From assembly GCA_050303435.1 (NCBI GenBank), contig JBNLBT010000097.1, positions 1 through 12,528 of the forward strand: DNA of 12,528 nucleotides, given 5' to 3'. This document shows positions 1-5,708 of the stretch, piece by piece (position 1 is the stretch's first letter; each line of letters begins with the position of its first letter). Both the position numbers and the translations under genes were made by a program. Source of the stretch: JBNLBT01 sp050303435. GTDB lineage: Bacteria; Pseudomonadota; Gammaproteobacteria; Xanthomonadales; Marinicellaceae. Below the pieces are notes generated by a model. That model was not told where the DNA came from. It made no database searches and worked only from the letters and a program-made list of their open reading frames with translations.

Positions 1-331
1 CGATCAGATCGACGCCTTCGGTCTCGGCGTATTTCTTGATTTCTGAGGCCACCGAACCAAGCAGCACGTGCACATTTGAACGGTCCAGACCGTTGTCGTC
101 TGCCATGGCGTGCAGCTGTTCATTCACCCATTTTTGCGTCTGGTCATTGATTTCTTTGAGATTGACCAGGGTGGGCGCGTAGGGTGAGCCACTGAAAATG
201 ATGCCCACGTCCACCACAGCCACCAGTTCCAGCCGGCCGTTTTTGCCCAGCATCTGTTTGGCTTTTTGTACGATGGCGCGGTTGTCCAGAGAAGGGTCCA
301 CCGCCACCAAGATTTTATTGTAATCCGACAT
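1..331 (-). CDS. Universal stress protein (UspA family), N-terminal part, cut by window edge
   Basis: The reading frame starts at the ATG at 331-329 and runs off the left edge, giving 110 codons. The protein begins MSDYNKILVAVDPS, the classic first beta strand of the UspA fold with the conserved Asp that contacts nucleotide or metal in ATP-binding members. It continues with a helix (NRAIVQKAKQML), a second strand (LELVAVVDV) and the segment HVLLGSVASEIKKYAE, which matches the usual 'G-x-x-x-x-I' helix start in Usp proteins. The C-terminal G-2x-G-9x-G(S/T) ATP-binding loop would lie outside the window, so ATP binding cannot be judged. Usp proteins are cytoplasmic and help cells survive starvation, oxidative or respiratory stress. 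The gene appears to be transcribed alone from the gap at 332-509. Family assignment is secure; the specific stress role is unknown. Confidence 0.9.
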   Translation of the reverse strand, partial: MSDYNKILVAVDPSLDNRAIVQKAKQMLGKNGRLELVAVVDVGIIFSGSPYAPTLVNLKEINDQTQKWVNEQLHAMADDNGLDRSNVHVLLGSVASEIKKYAETEGVDLI

Positions 332-357
332 CCGCTTGCTCCAGTTGATTGATCCGC

Positions 358-376
358 TGTGACCCAGGCAGTCACA
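358..376. repeat. Inverted repeat TGTGAC-N7-GTCACA upstream of the usp gene
   Basis: The two arms, TGTGAC at 358-363 and GTCACA at 371-376, are perfect 6-bp complements around a 7-nt centre. The repeat lies 27 nt upstream of the usp start codon. On the minus strand a possible -10 element, TATGAT (389-384), sits just before it, so transcription would start near 377 and the repeat would be at the start of the message. It could be an operator or a short 5' hairpin. The half-site resembles CRP-type TGTGA, but the spacing is not the CRP spacing. No convincing -35 was found. Confidence 0.35.
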
Positions 377-509
377 CGGCTTCATCATATACCAATTTTG
401 CCCATAACGCAGCGTTTCACAGTCGCGCATTCGTGCGCATGACCGCATTGTCTCACGCCGGCTGCACGGCGAGGTTGATGCAGGTCAATCATTGTCGACA
501 CGGCGGGAT

Positions 510-965
510 TTATATGGCGCCGCCTATTGGATTGGCAGCGCGCTCAGCCGCAGCGCCTGACCGCGCGCGACCGAACAAAAACCCGATCATCACCGCCAGC
601 AGCACCGATCTTAAAATATCAATAACGACGTGCAGCGGCAGCATGTGGCGCAGAAATTCGGGCGGCACCGAGCCGATCACCGACATCAGATTCACCGACA
701 TCACCAGCGCTGAGACCAGGCCCATGATGAGACCAAAGCGGGCGCCTTCATACAGTGGGTGATCGGCGCCGCGGTACATTAAATACAGCAACGGAAACGC
801 GACGCTGTAGAGAAACACACTGTAGCGGCAGCCGCTGAAAACTTGTCTGAGGGCGTCGTAGTCGGCGTAGTGAGCAAGGTTCTGCCATTGACTGCACAGC
901 CACAGGGTGAGCAGGCAATGCAGGGTCATGGCAAGGGTCAGTTTGAAAGCGTTGACTTGGTTCAT
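510..965 (-). CDS. Small four-helix integral membrane protein of unknown function
   Basis: This is a 151-residue protein that I do not recognise as a named family. Four hydrophobic segments are visible at about residues 7-27, 47-64, 76-98 and 111-132, and the protein ends in a short Arg-containing tail (GRARSG...). No cleavable signal peptide is obvious because the first hydrophobic segment is a plain membrane helix. The stretch EGARFGLIMGLV before helix 3 resembles the 'G-x-RFGL-x-x-GL' entry seen in several small proteobacterial membrane proteins. Its start codon is 80 bp from the divergent HxlR regulator at 1046-1525, and both promoters overlap a shared palindrome, so it is the natural target of that regulator. 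No good Shine-Dalgarno precedes the ATG. Transport, membrane-stress or detoxification roles are possible but unsupported. Coding reality is supported by consistent membrane topology and the divergent regulatory layout. Confidence 0.8.
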   Translation of the reverse strand: MNQVNAFKLTLAMTLHCLLTLWLCSQWQNLAHYADYDALRQVFSGCRYSVFLYSVAFPLLYLMYRGADHPLYEGARFGLIMGLVSALVMSVNLMSVIGSVPPEFLRHMLPLHVVIDILRSVLLAVMIGFLFGRARSGAAAERAANPIGGAI

Positions 966-973
966 GGAGATAG

Positions 974-988
974 CTTGTTATTTGCAAG
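974..988. promoter_or_regulatory. Second operator-like site, half-preserved palindrome
   Basis: This 15-bp site, CTTGttatTTGCAAG, matches the stronger palindrome at 1010-1024 at 12 of 15 positions. Only its right arm, TTGCAAG, is complete; the left arm keeps CTTG. The two sites are 36 bp apart, about three and a half helical turns. It lies immediately downstream of the predicted start of the minus-strand transcript (about 989), where a bound repressor would block elongation or open-complex formation. That it binds the adjacent HxlR protein is inferred. Confidence 0.5.
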
Positions 989-995
989 TTATTCC

Positions 996-1023
996 ATTGT
1001 AGTTAATTACTTGCAAATTGCAA
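996..1023 (-). promoter_or_regulatory. Predicted sigma70 promoter for the small membrane protein gene
   Basis: Read on the minus strand, a -35 box TTGCAA (1023-1018) is followed after 16 nt by a -10 box TACAAT (1001-996). The predicted start of transcription is about 989, giving a leader of about 24 nt before the ATG at 965. The -35 box lies inside the palindrome at 1010-1024. Box assignment is by eye. Confidence 0.5.
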
Positions 1024-1024
1024 G
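1010..1024. promoter_or_regulatory. Palindromic operator CTTGCAA-A-TTGCAAG between divergent genes
   Basis: This is a 15-bp inverted repeat with perfect 7-bp arms (CTTGCAA and TTGCAAG) around a single central base. It overlaps the predicted -35 boxes of both divergent promoters: TTGCAA at 1011-1016 for the regulator and TTGCAA at 1023-1018 for the membrane protein. HxlR-type regulators bind as dimers to short inverted repeats near their own promoters, so this is the best candidate operator and implies autoregulation plus control of the membrane protein. A related copy lies at 974-988. Confidence 0.65.
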
Positions 1025-1039
1025 CTTTATTTTTAAAAT
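1011..1039 (+). promoter_or_regulatory. Predicted sigma70 promoter of the HxlR gene, leaderless arrangement
   Basis: The -35 box TTGCAA (1011-1016) and -10 box TAAAAT (1034-1039) are separated by 17 nt, the ideal spacing. The expected transcription start, about 7 nt after the -10 box, falls at 1046, the A of the regulator's ATG. No Shine-Dalgarno sequence is present in the AT-rich 20 nt before the ATG, which fits a leaderless message. Confidence 0.5.
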
Positions 1040-1045
1040 GCAGTC

Positions 1046-1525
1046 ATGAGTAAAATTCGCATCAGCAACACCTCCCTGTGTCCTTTGACCCACGTGGTCG
1101 ACATGATCGGCGACAAATGGTGTTTTCTGATCATCCGCGACATGATTTTCCACTGCGCACACACCTATTCGCAGTTCATGGACACCGACGAAGGCATCGC
1201 CACCAACATTCTGGCCAGTCGTTTGAAGCAATTGCGACAGCACGAAATCATCAGCAAACACCGCAATCCCTACAACGGCCGTGAGTTTTTTTATTTCCTC
1301 ACCGACAAAGGCCTGGATCTGACCCCGGTGATTCTGCAAATGATCAAATGGAGCGGACGCCACGACGCCGACAGCATCCTCAGCGACAAACACAAATGGC
1401 TGCTGGAAAACCGTTTTGACGAGTCGGTTGACCAGTTGCGTGACTTGTACCTGCAAAGCAAAGCCCGCTGTTTGCGCGACGACTGCCAAATCGATCACAG
1501 CAAAAAAGCCGAACGCCTGTTCTAG
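1046..1525 (+). CDS. HxlR-family winged-helix transcriptional regulator
   Basis: The 159-residue product has the full HxlR pattern: LCPLTHVVDMIGDKW near the N-terminus (family form: CP-x(n)-I-GGKW), then a helix-turn-helix around residues 42-70 containing ILASRLKQLRQHEII, and the wing NGREFFYFLTDKG, followed by LTPVILQMIKWS. HxlR proteins are cytoplasmic dimeric regulators, often answering to electrophiles, aldehydes or thiol oxidants. Cys12 occupies the position of the redox-active N-terminal cysteine of YodB and HypR; additional cysteines occur at about residues 26, 37, 141 and 146. About 45 residues follow the usual domain end, forming a charged tail. The gene is divergent from the membrane protein gene at 510-965, and the gap holds two operator-like sites, so autoregulation is likely. 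No Shine-Dalgarno precedes the ATG. The effector is unknown. Confidence 0.9.
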   Translation: MSKIRISNTSLCPLTHVVDMIGDKWCFLIIRDMIFHCAHTYSQFMDTDEGIATNILASRLKQLRQHEIISKHRNPYNGREFFYFLTDKGLDLTPVILQMIKWSGRHDADSILSDKHKWLLENRFDESVDQLRDLYLQSKARCLRDDCQIDHSKKAERLF

Positions 1526-1790
1526 ACGCAACCATGCAATCACCCTGAGTCAGACCCGAGCCATGGCTCAGACACCTTAAAACAGCCAACTGCATCACAA
1601 CCCGTTCACAGCATCTGTGATTTAATGAAACGGTTGACCCAGTCCGGATTGCAGCCTGATGCGTCAAGGATTTGCCCATCGCGCCAGCGCGCGCAGCGAC
1701 AGACCCACGGCTCAATTGATCCAGTCAAAGAATCCCCCGTTTGTGCGCGAGGACTGAGCACACGGCAAAGACCACACGAGGATGAGTGCC
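1526..1790. other. Intergenic region with two short palindromes
   Basis: This 265-bp gap between the HxlR gene and the dehydrogenase gene shows no convincing gene on either strand. It contains a perfect 12-bp palindrome GAGCCATGGCTC at 1558-1569, flanked by the imperfect outer arms CTGAG (1545-1549) and CTCAG (1567-1571), and a second inverted repeat at 1606-1620. No T-run follows either one, so neither is a standard intrinsic terminator. A promoter for the dehydrogenase should lie here, but no pair of boxes stands out. Confidence 0.5.
1606..1620. repeat. Inverted repeat TCACAG-CAT-CTGTGA
   Basis: This repeat has perfect 6-bp arms around a 3-nt centre. It lies 171 bp upstream of the dehydrogenase start and 80 bp downstream of the HxlR stop codon. 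It could be a protein-binding site for control of the dehydrogenase. The order of half-sites (TCACA then TGTGA) is the reverse of a CRP site. Function is unknown. Confidence 0.35.
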
Positions 1791-3032
1791 ATGAACAAAT
1801 GCACGTTTTTACTGGGACTGTTGCTCTGCCCGCAGCTGCTGGCCGGTCCTGCGCTTGAAATCCGCCTGGACAGCGTGGCCGACGGTTTTGATCAGGCGGT
1901 GGCGGTGCGCAGCGCTGGTGACGGCAGCGGACGGCTTTTTGTCCTGGAACGGCGTGGATTCATCCGCATCATCGACCGTCAGGGCCAGGTGCTGGCGCAA
2001 CCGTTTCTGGACATCGACGCGCTGATCACAGTGATCAATGAAGACGGCCTGCTGGGATTGGCTTTTCATCCGGATTTCAGCACCAACGGCCTGTTTTATG
2101 TCAATTACATCGAATTCATCGACCAACCGGACCCGGACCCGGACATCGACATCACCCGCATTGTGCGTTACAGCGTGGATGCCAAAGACCCGAACCGGGC
2201 CGATCCCGCCAGCGCACTGGAAATTTTTTCATTGCAACAAACCTTCGGCAACCACAACGGCGGCGATTTGCATTTTGGTCCGGACGGTTATTTGTATTTT
2301 GCCCTCGGCGACGGCGGCGGCTCTGGCGATCCATTCAATCAATCGCAGGACATGACGCTGCTGTTCGGTAAAATGCTGCGCATCGACGTCGACAACCCGG
2401 GCAACAACAGCGCCGGCGCCTGTGGCGCGGCGGTGAACTACGGCATCCCGGCAGACAACCCGTTCCTGGGTGACGGCGACGGGCAATGCGATGAAATCTG
2501 GGCCAGCGGCCTGCGCAACCCCTACCGCTTCAATTTTGACCGCCTCACCGGGGATCTGTTCATCGGCGACGTCGGACAGGCGCGGGTGGAGGAAATCAAT
2601 TTTGAACCGGCCGCGTCCAGCGGTGGCGTCAACTACGGCTGGGACTGTCGTGAAGGTTCCACCGACTATGGGCAACCCGGCGACCCCGGCGTGCCCTCGC
2701 CAGATTGCAGTCTGATGCCAACGCTGCAGGACCCGATCCTGGAATACATTCATGAAAACGACCGCTGCTCAGTGACTGGCGGGCTGCGCAATCGAGGCCC
2801 CGACCCGGATCTGCACGGGGTGTATTTTTACGCCGACATCTGCACCGGTGAAATATTTGCCGGCAACGCAAACGGCAACGCCTGGGACAGCGAGTTGCTG
2901 TTGGACACACCCCATCTGGTGAGCGATTTTGGCGAAGACGAAAACGGCTGGACTCACGTGGTCGACTACGCCGGCAATGTGCTGAAACTGGTCAACCTCA
3001 ACGGCTTGATCTTCAAGAACAGTTTTGAATAA
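1791..3032 (+). CDS. Exported PQQ-dependent sugar dehydrogenase (glucose/sorbosone dehydrogenase-like)
   Basis: The product (413 residues from this start) belongs to the soluble six-bladed beta-propeller glucose/sorbosone dehydrogenase family, which includes E. coli YliI/Asd. Family members use pyrroloquinoline quinone and calcium to oxidise aldose sugars in the periplasm. Landmarks in order are GLLGLAFHPDF with NGLFYVNY, GNHNGGDLHFGPDGYLYFALGDGGG, ASGLRNPYRFNFD, GDLFIGDVGQ and VNYGWDCREG. His155 of the NHNGG segment matches the catalytic-base histidine of soluble glucose dehydrogenase, and Arg242 of GLRNP matches its PQQ-contacting arginine. Residues 1-20 (MNKCTFLLGLLLCPQLLAG) form a signal peptide. 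The ATG at 1791 is preferred over 1782 because GAGGA at 1778-1782 lies at a normal distance upstream of it; the 1782 ATG overlaps that sequence. The protein ends in a short tail, NGLIFKNSFE, after the last propeller strand. Substrate is unknown, and no PQQ-synthesis gene is in the window. Confidence 0.88.
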   Translation: MNKCTFLLGLLLCPQLLAGPALEIRLDSVADGFDQAVAVRSAGDGSGRLFVLERRGFIRIIDRQGQVLAQPFLDIDALITVINEDGLLGLAFHPDFSTNGLFYVNYIEFIDQPDPDPDIDITRIVRYSVDAKDPNRADPASALEIFSLQQTFGNHNGGDLHFGPDGYLYFALGDGGGSGDPFNQSQDMTLLFGKMLRIDVDNPGNNSAGACGAAVNYGIPADNPFLGDGDGQCDEIWASGLRNPYRFNFDRLTGDLFIGDVGQARVEEINFEPAASSGGVNYGWDCREGSTDYGQPGDPGVPSPDCSLMPTLQDPILEYIHENDRCSVTGGLRNRGPDPDLHGVYFYADICTGEIFAGNANGNAWDSELLLDTPHLVSDFGEDENGWTHVVDYAGNVLKLVNLNGLIFKNSFE

Positions 3033-3065
3033 TCGCGTGGCCCATACCGCGCGGGCACACTGAAC
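3033..3065. terminator. Possible weak bidirectional hairpin between convergent genes
   Basis: The 33-bp gap between the dehydrogenase and kinase stop codons holds an imperfect stem, GTG(G)CCC pairing with GGGCAC, with one bulged G and a loop of about 9 nt. It is placed where convergent transcription should end, but there is no T-run on either side. The call is weak. Confidence 0.25.
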
Positions 3066-5492
3066 TTATTGTTCCGCCGACAAATTGCGCACCAGGCGAA
3101 AACCCACGTGGCTGTAGGCGTCGTCGTTTTTATAGTGTTCAAATGTTTCGGCCAATGGCGCTTTCAGCTTCTCGGCACCGGACGCCCAGGCGCTGCCAAA
3201 GGCGGTGTAGCGATCGCACAAGCCGTCGTCCTCGCGCAATTTATCGATGAACGATCGAAAAGCGCCTTTCGGGGCACAGGCCGTGGTCCATTCCTGCACA
3301 TTGCCCACCAGATCAAACACCCCGGCCATGTTGGCTGGATAGCTGCCCACCGACGCCGTGTACTGATCGGCATCGCGGCAATTGGCCGGCGCCTCATCGC
3401 CCAGGGACTCTGCGGCTTCAGCACCAGCCACATTGCCCAGCTGACACACCGACAGTCCGCTGCCGGATTGATACAAAGCCGCCAGGTGTTGCCACTCGGC
3501 CGCGCTGGGCAAGCGGTAGGCGTGACCGCTTTTTTCACTCAGCCAGCGCGCATAGGCCCGTGCATCCAGCCAGCTGACACAGATCACCGGATGATTGTCC
3601 TGCTGATAAAAATAGCCTTTGTCCCAAGTTTTTGAACTGAATGAAAAGCCGCTCGCCAGTGCATCGCGACAGCGCGCCGCTTCGCGCCCGGTGTCCACCA
3701 CAAACGCCTGGTACTGCGCGCGCGTGATCTCGTGTGCAGTCACAGCAAATCCGTTGCCACGGTAGCGGCTCGAGACCCCGTCCATGCGGGCCGGAATGAA
3801 CACCGCCCGCACGCCCTGATCGCGGCTCAACACCGCACCGGCCTTGGGCAAGGCGTTGCGGATGCCCAGCAATTCACGCGTGCTGACGCTCTGTTCATTC
3901 AGCCTCTGCGCCAGTTCCAGTAACTCGGTGACGCGGTCACGGTGATAGCGCCCGCGTTCAACCTGAGCCCGCTCAACAAATAAGAGCAACAGGGCTTCGC
4001 TGGCCTCACGCACATCGGTCGCATCCAACGGCGATCGGTCCAGCACCGTCTGCGCGGCGTCAATGTAGGTGCCGGCCTCAGCGTATTCGCCGGCATTCAC
4101 CTTGCGCTCAATGAAACCGTAATACACTTTGACCACGTCCAGCAAACCTCTGCGCGCGCGTTCATTGTCGGGGAAACTTTTCAACACCGTCAAATAGCGG
4201 TCCAGCGCATTGTCATCCGCTGGCAAAGTCAATTGCCGCGATTGCACGCGGGCTTCGGCTTCATCCAGCAACAACTCAACCTGCGCCATCGCCAGATCCA
4301 CCTTGGACTGCTCGATCGGCGACAGGGGTTCAGGCACCGTCTCTTGCGGGCGCTGTGCACGCGAATCCATTTCCGTGAAAATTAAGTCCGTGCGTTGCGT
4401 CTGTACTTCCGGTTGTTCAGCTTCATTGCCATTGCCAACAACGGGTTCATCCGGGTTTAACCCGTCATCCAAACCCGCCTCGGTGCTCTCATCAGGCGCC
4501 GCGGCGATCGCTGTTTCGCTGAGTGCCAGCTCAGGGTGTCTGCGCAGGTACTCAAGCCACACCAGGCCACCGACCACAATCAAAGTCAATGCCAGCGCAC
4601 CAATCAGTCCAATCAGACGCTTGTGGTGCTTGTACCACAGGCTGATGTTGGTTTTCAGATTGCTGAATTTTTGTGTGATGGCGTATTGCGGCACTTTTCT
4701 CAGCGCCTGTTTGACCTCAAGCACATTCTGGAAACGCCGCCCGGGCGATTTGGCCAGACATTTGTTGATGAACGGCTGCCAATAGCGTTTGTCGGCCGGC
4801 AGTTCCGGCACCGGTTCAGACACGTGGGCCATCAAGGTCGACAGATCATCGCTTTCTTTATACGGCACACGCCCGGCCAGCAACTCAAACAGAATGGCCC
4901 CCAGAGAATAGATGTCAGAGCGCGCGTCCACGTGACGCGCCTTGGCCTGTTCAGGGCTCATGTAATACACGCTGCCAAGGATGTGATTTTCCTTGGTCCA
5001 GCGCTGTTCCCCTTCACTCAGGGCGATGCCGAAATCGGCGATCTGCACGTTGCCGAATTTGTCGAACAAAATGTTTTCAGGCTTGATGTCGCGGTGCACC
5101 ACGCCGTGATTGTGGGCGTAATTGAGCCCGTCACACAAATCGTGCAGCAAACGAATCAGCTGGCGGTCGTTGCTGTAATTGAATTCGGTCAGATCGCCGT
5201 GTTCCAGAAACGGCATGGAATAGTAAAACACATCGTCGGACAGCGATCCCACCTCATAGATGCTGACAATGTTCGGATGATACAGTTTGGCAATGGTTTC
5301 GGCTTCGTGGATGAAGCGCTTGGTCACTTCCGGGTCATCGATGATGCGCGGTCGCAGCACTTTCAGCGCCACTTCGCGTTTCAGTGAGTCCTGAATCGCC
5401 AGATACACCACAGACATGCCGCCTTCACCGATCTTCCGGATGATGGTGTATCCGGGGATCTTGATGTCCTTGGTGTTGATGTTGAAGTTCAT
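3066..5492 (-). CDS. Membrane Ser/Thr protein kinase with extracytoplasmic FGE/SUMF-like domain
   Basis: This 808-residue protein has an N-terminal eukaryotic-like kinase domain (about 14-268): Gly-rich loop GEGGMSVVY, Lys44 in VALKV, catalytic Asp135 and Asn140 in HRDIKPEN, DFG Asp153 and the activation-segment end MSPEQ. All catalytic residues are present, so it should be active. One membrane helix (about 293-313) follows. An acidic linker (about 320-390), a helical, possibly TPR-like region (about 395-545) and a C-terminal formylglycine-generating-enzyme-like domain (about 560-803) lie outside. That domain shows ITRAQYQAFV, HPVICVSWLDARAYARWLS, YRLPSAAEWQHLA, VGNVQEWT and HVGFRLVRN. The region where true FGEs carry two catalytic cysteines here reads AFGSAWASGAEK, so it is probably a sensing or binding domain. 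Six cysteines in this domain could form disulfides. It has its own promoter at 5618-5623 and no good Shine-Dalgarno. Neighbours do not reveal its substrates. Confidence 0.92.
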   Translation of the reverse strand: MNFNINTKDIKIPGYTIIRKIGEGGMSVVYLAIQDSLKREVALKVLRPRIIDDPEVTKRFIHEAETIAKLYHPNIVSIYEVGSLSDDVFYYSMPFLEHGDLTEFNYSNDRQLIRLLHDLCDGLNYAHNHGVVHRDIKPENILFDKFGNVQIADFGIALSEGEQRWTKENHILGSVYYMSPEQAKARHVDARSDIYSLGAILFELLAGRVPYKESDDLSTLMAHVSEPVPELPADKRYWQPFINKCLAKSPGRRFQNVLEVKQALRKVPQYAITQKFSNLKTNISLWYKHHKRLIGLIGALALTLIVVGGLVWLEYLRRHPELALSETAIAAAPDESTEAGLDDGLNPDEPVVGNGNEAEQPEVQTQRTDLIFTEMDSRAQRPQETVPEPLSPIEQSKVDLAMAQVELLLDEAEARVQSRQLTLPADDNALDRYLTVLKSFPDNERARRGLLDVVKVYYGFIERKVNAGEYAEAGTYIDAAQTVLDRSPLDATDVREASEALLLLFVERAQVERGRYHRDRVTELLELAQRLNEQSVSTRELLGIRNALPKAGAVLSRDQGVRAVFIPARMDGVSSRYRGNGFAVTAHEITRAQYQAFVVDTGREAARCRDALASGFSFSSKTWDKGYFYQQDNHPVICVSWLDARAYARWLSEKSGHAYRLPSAAEWQHLAALYQSGSGLSVCQLGNVAGAEAAESLGDEAPANCRDADQYTASVGSYPANMAGVFDLVGNVQEWTTACAPKGAFRSFIDKLREDDGLCDRYTAFGSAWASGAEKLKAPLAETFEHYKNDDAYSHVGFRLVRNLSAEQ

Positions 5493-5515
5493 GAAAGGGT
5501 GGGGTTCCGGTGCGA

Positions 5516-5590
5516 TCAGCGCTTGCGGCGGTCTGCGCCCGAAGCGCGAGCGTCGCCAGTGTTCGACCGGCTTGTGTTTGAATCAGTCAT
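5516..5590 (-). CDS. Possible 24-residue leader ORF upstream of the kinase
   Basis: Within the predicted kinase leader, an ATG at 5590-5588 opens a frame that ends with TGA at 5518-5516, 23 nt before the kinase ATG. The peptide is polar and basic, beginning MTDSNTSRS and ending ADRRKR. A GGTGA lies only a few bases before the ATG, which is closer than usual for a ribosome site. It resembles no known leader peptide and could be chance. The kinase start itself lacks a clear Shine-Dalgarno, so translational coupling is conceivable. Confidence 0.25.
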   Translation of the reverse strand: MTDSNTSRSNTGDARASGADRRKR

Positions 5591-5617
5591 ATTCACCGTG
5601 TGCAATGTCCTGACCCC

Positions 5618-5623
5618 ATTATA
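5618..5623 (-). promoter_or_regulatory. Perfect -10 box TATAAT for the kinase gene
   Basis: Read on the minus strand, 5623-5618 is a perfect TATAAT. Only a poor -35 (TGGATT at 18-nt spacing) is found, which could mean an activator is needed. Transcription from about 5611 would give a leader of about 118 nt before the kinase ATG. This suggests that the kinase is transcribed separately from the upstream efflux genes. Confidence 0.5.
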
Positions 5624-5662
5624 ACTTGAGCCCGGTTTGAAAATCCATCAACACGTGCCGGC

Positions 5663-5692
5663 GTTGCGCCCGGTGCAGCCCCGCAGCGCAAC
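5663..5692 (-). terminator. Hairpin after the efflux pump gene
   Basis: Perfect 7-bp arms GTTGCGC (5663-5669) and GCGCAAC (5686-5692) enclose a 16-nt GC-rich loop, 17 nt past the RND stop codon on the minus strand. The position fits an end-of-operon structure separating the efflux genes from the kinase promoter. No T-run follows immediately, so it may stabilise the 3' end or act with Rho rather than be a classic intrinsic terminator. Confidence 0.4.
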
Positions 5693-5708
5693 CCTCAGAG
5701 CGACTCAA

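Noticed and set aside
358..376. CRP-type binding site reading of TGTGAC...GTCACA, and of 1606-1620
   Set aside because: CRP sites need TGTGA-N6-TCACA. The first has nine bases between the TGTGA and TCACA cores, and the second has the half-sites in reverse order.
1007..1543. Open frame on the minus strand opposite the HxlR gene (178 codons)
   Set aside because: It mirrors a well-supported regulator, would run through the operator region, and shows no recognisable domain.
3066..5492. Type VI secretion kinase (PpkA) as the identity of the kinase, linking it to the DUF2235 gene as a type VI locus
   Set aside because: The architecture is a kinase with a single membrane helix and an FGE-like domain, but no phosphatase, FHA protein or type VI structural gene is nearby, and more than 4 kb of efflux genes separates it from the hydrolases.
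3066..5492. Formylglycine-generating (sulfatase-activating) activity for the C-terminal domain
   Set aside because: The catalytic cysteine motif near the C-terminus is absent, and no sulfatase gene is present.
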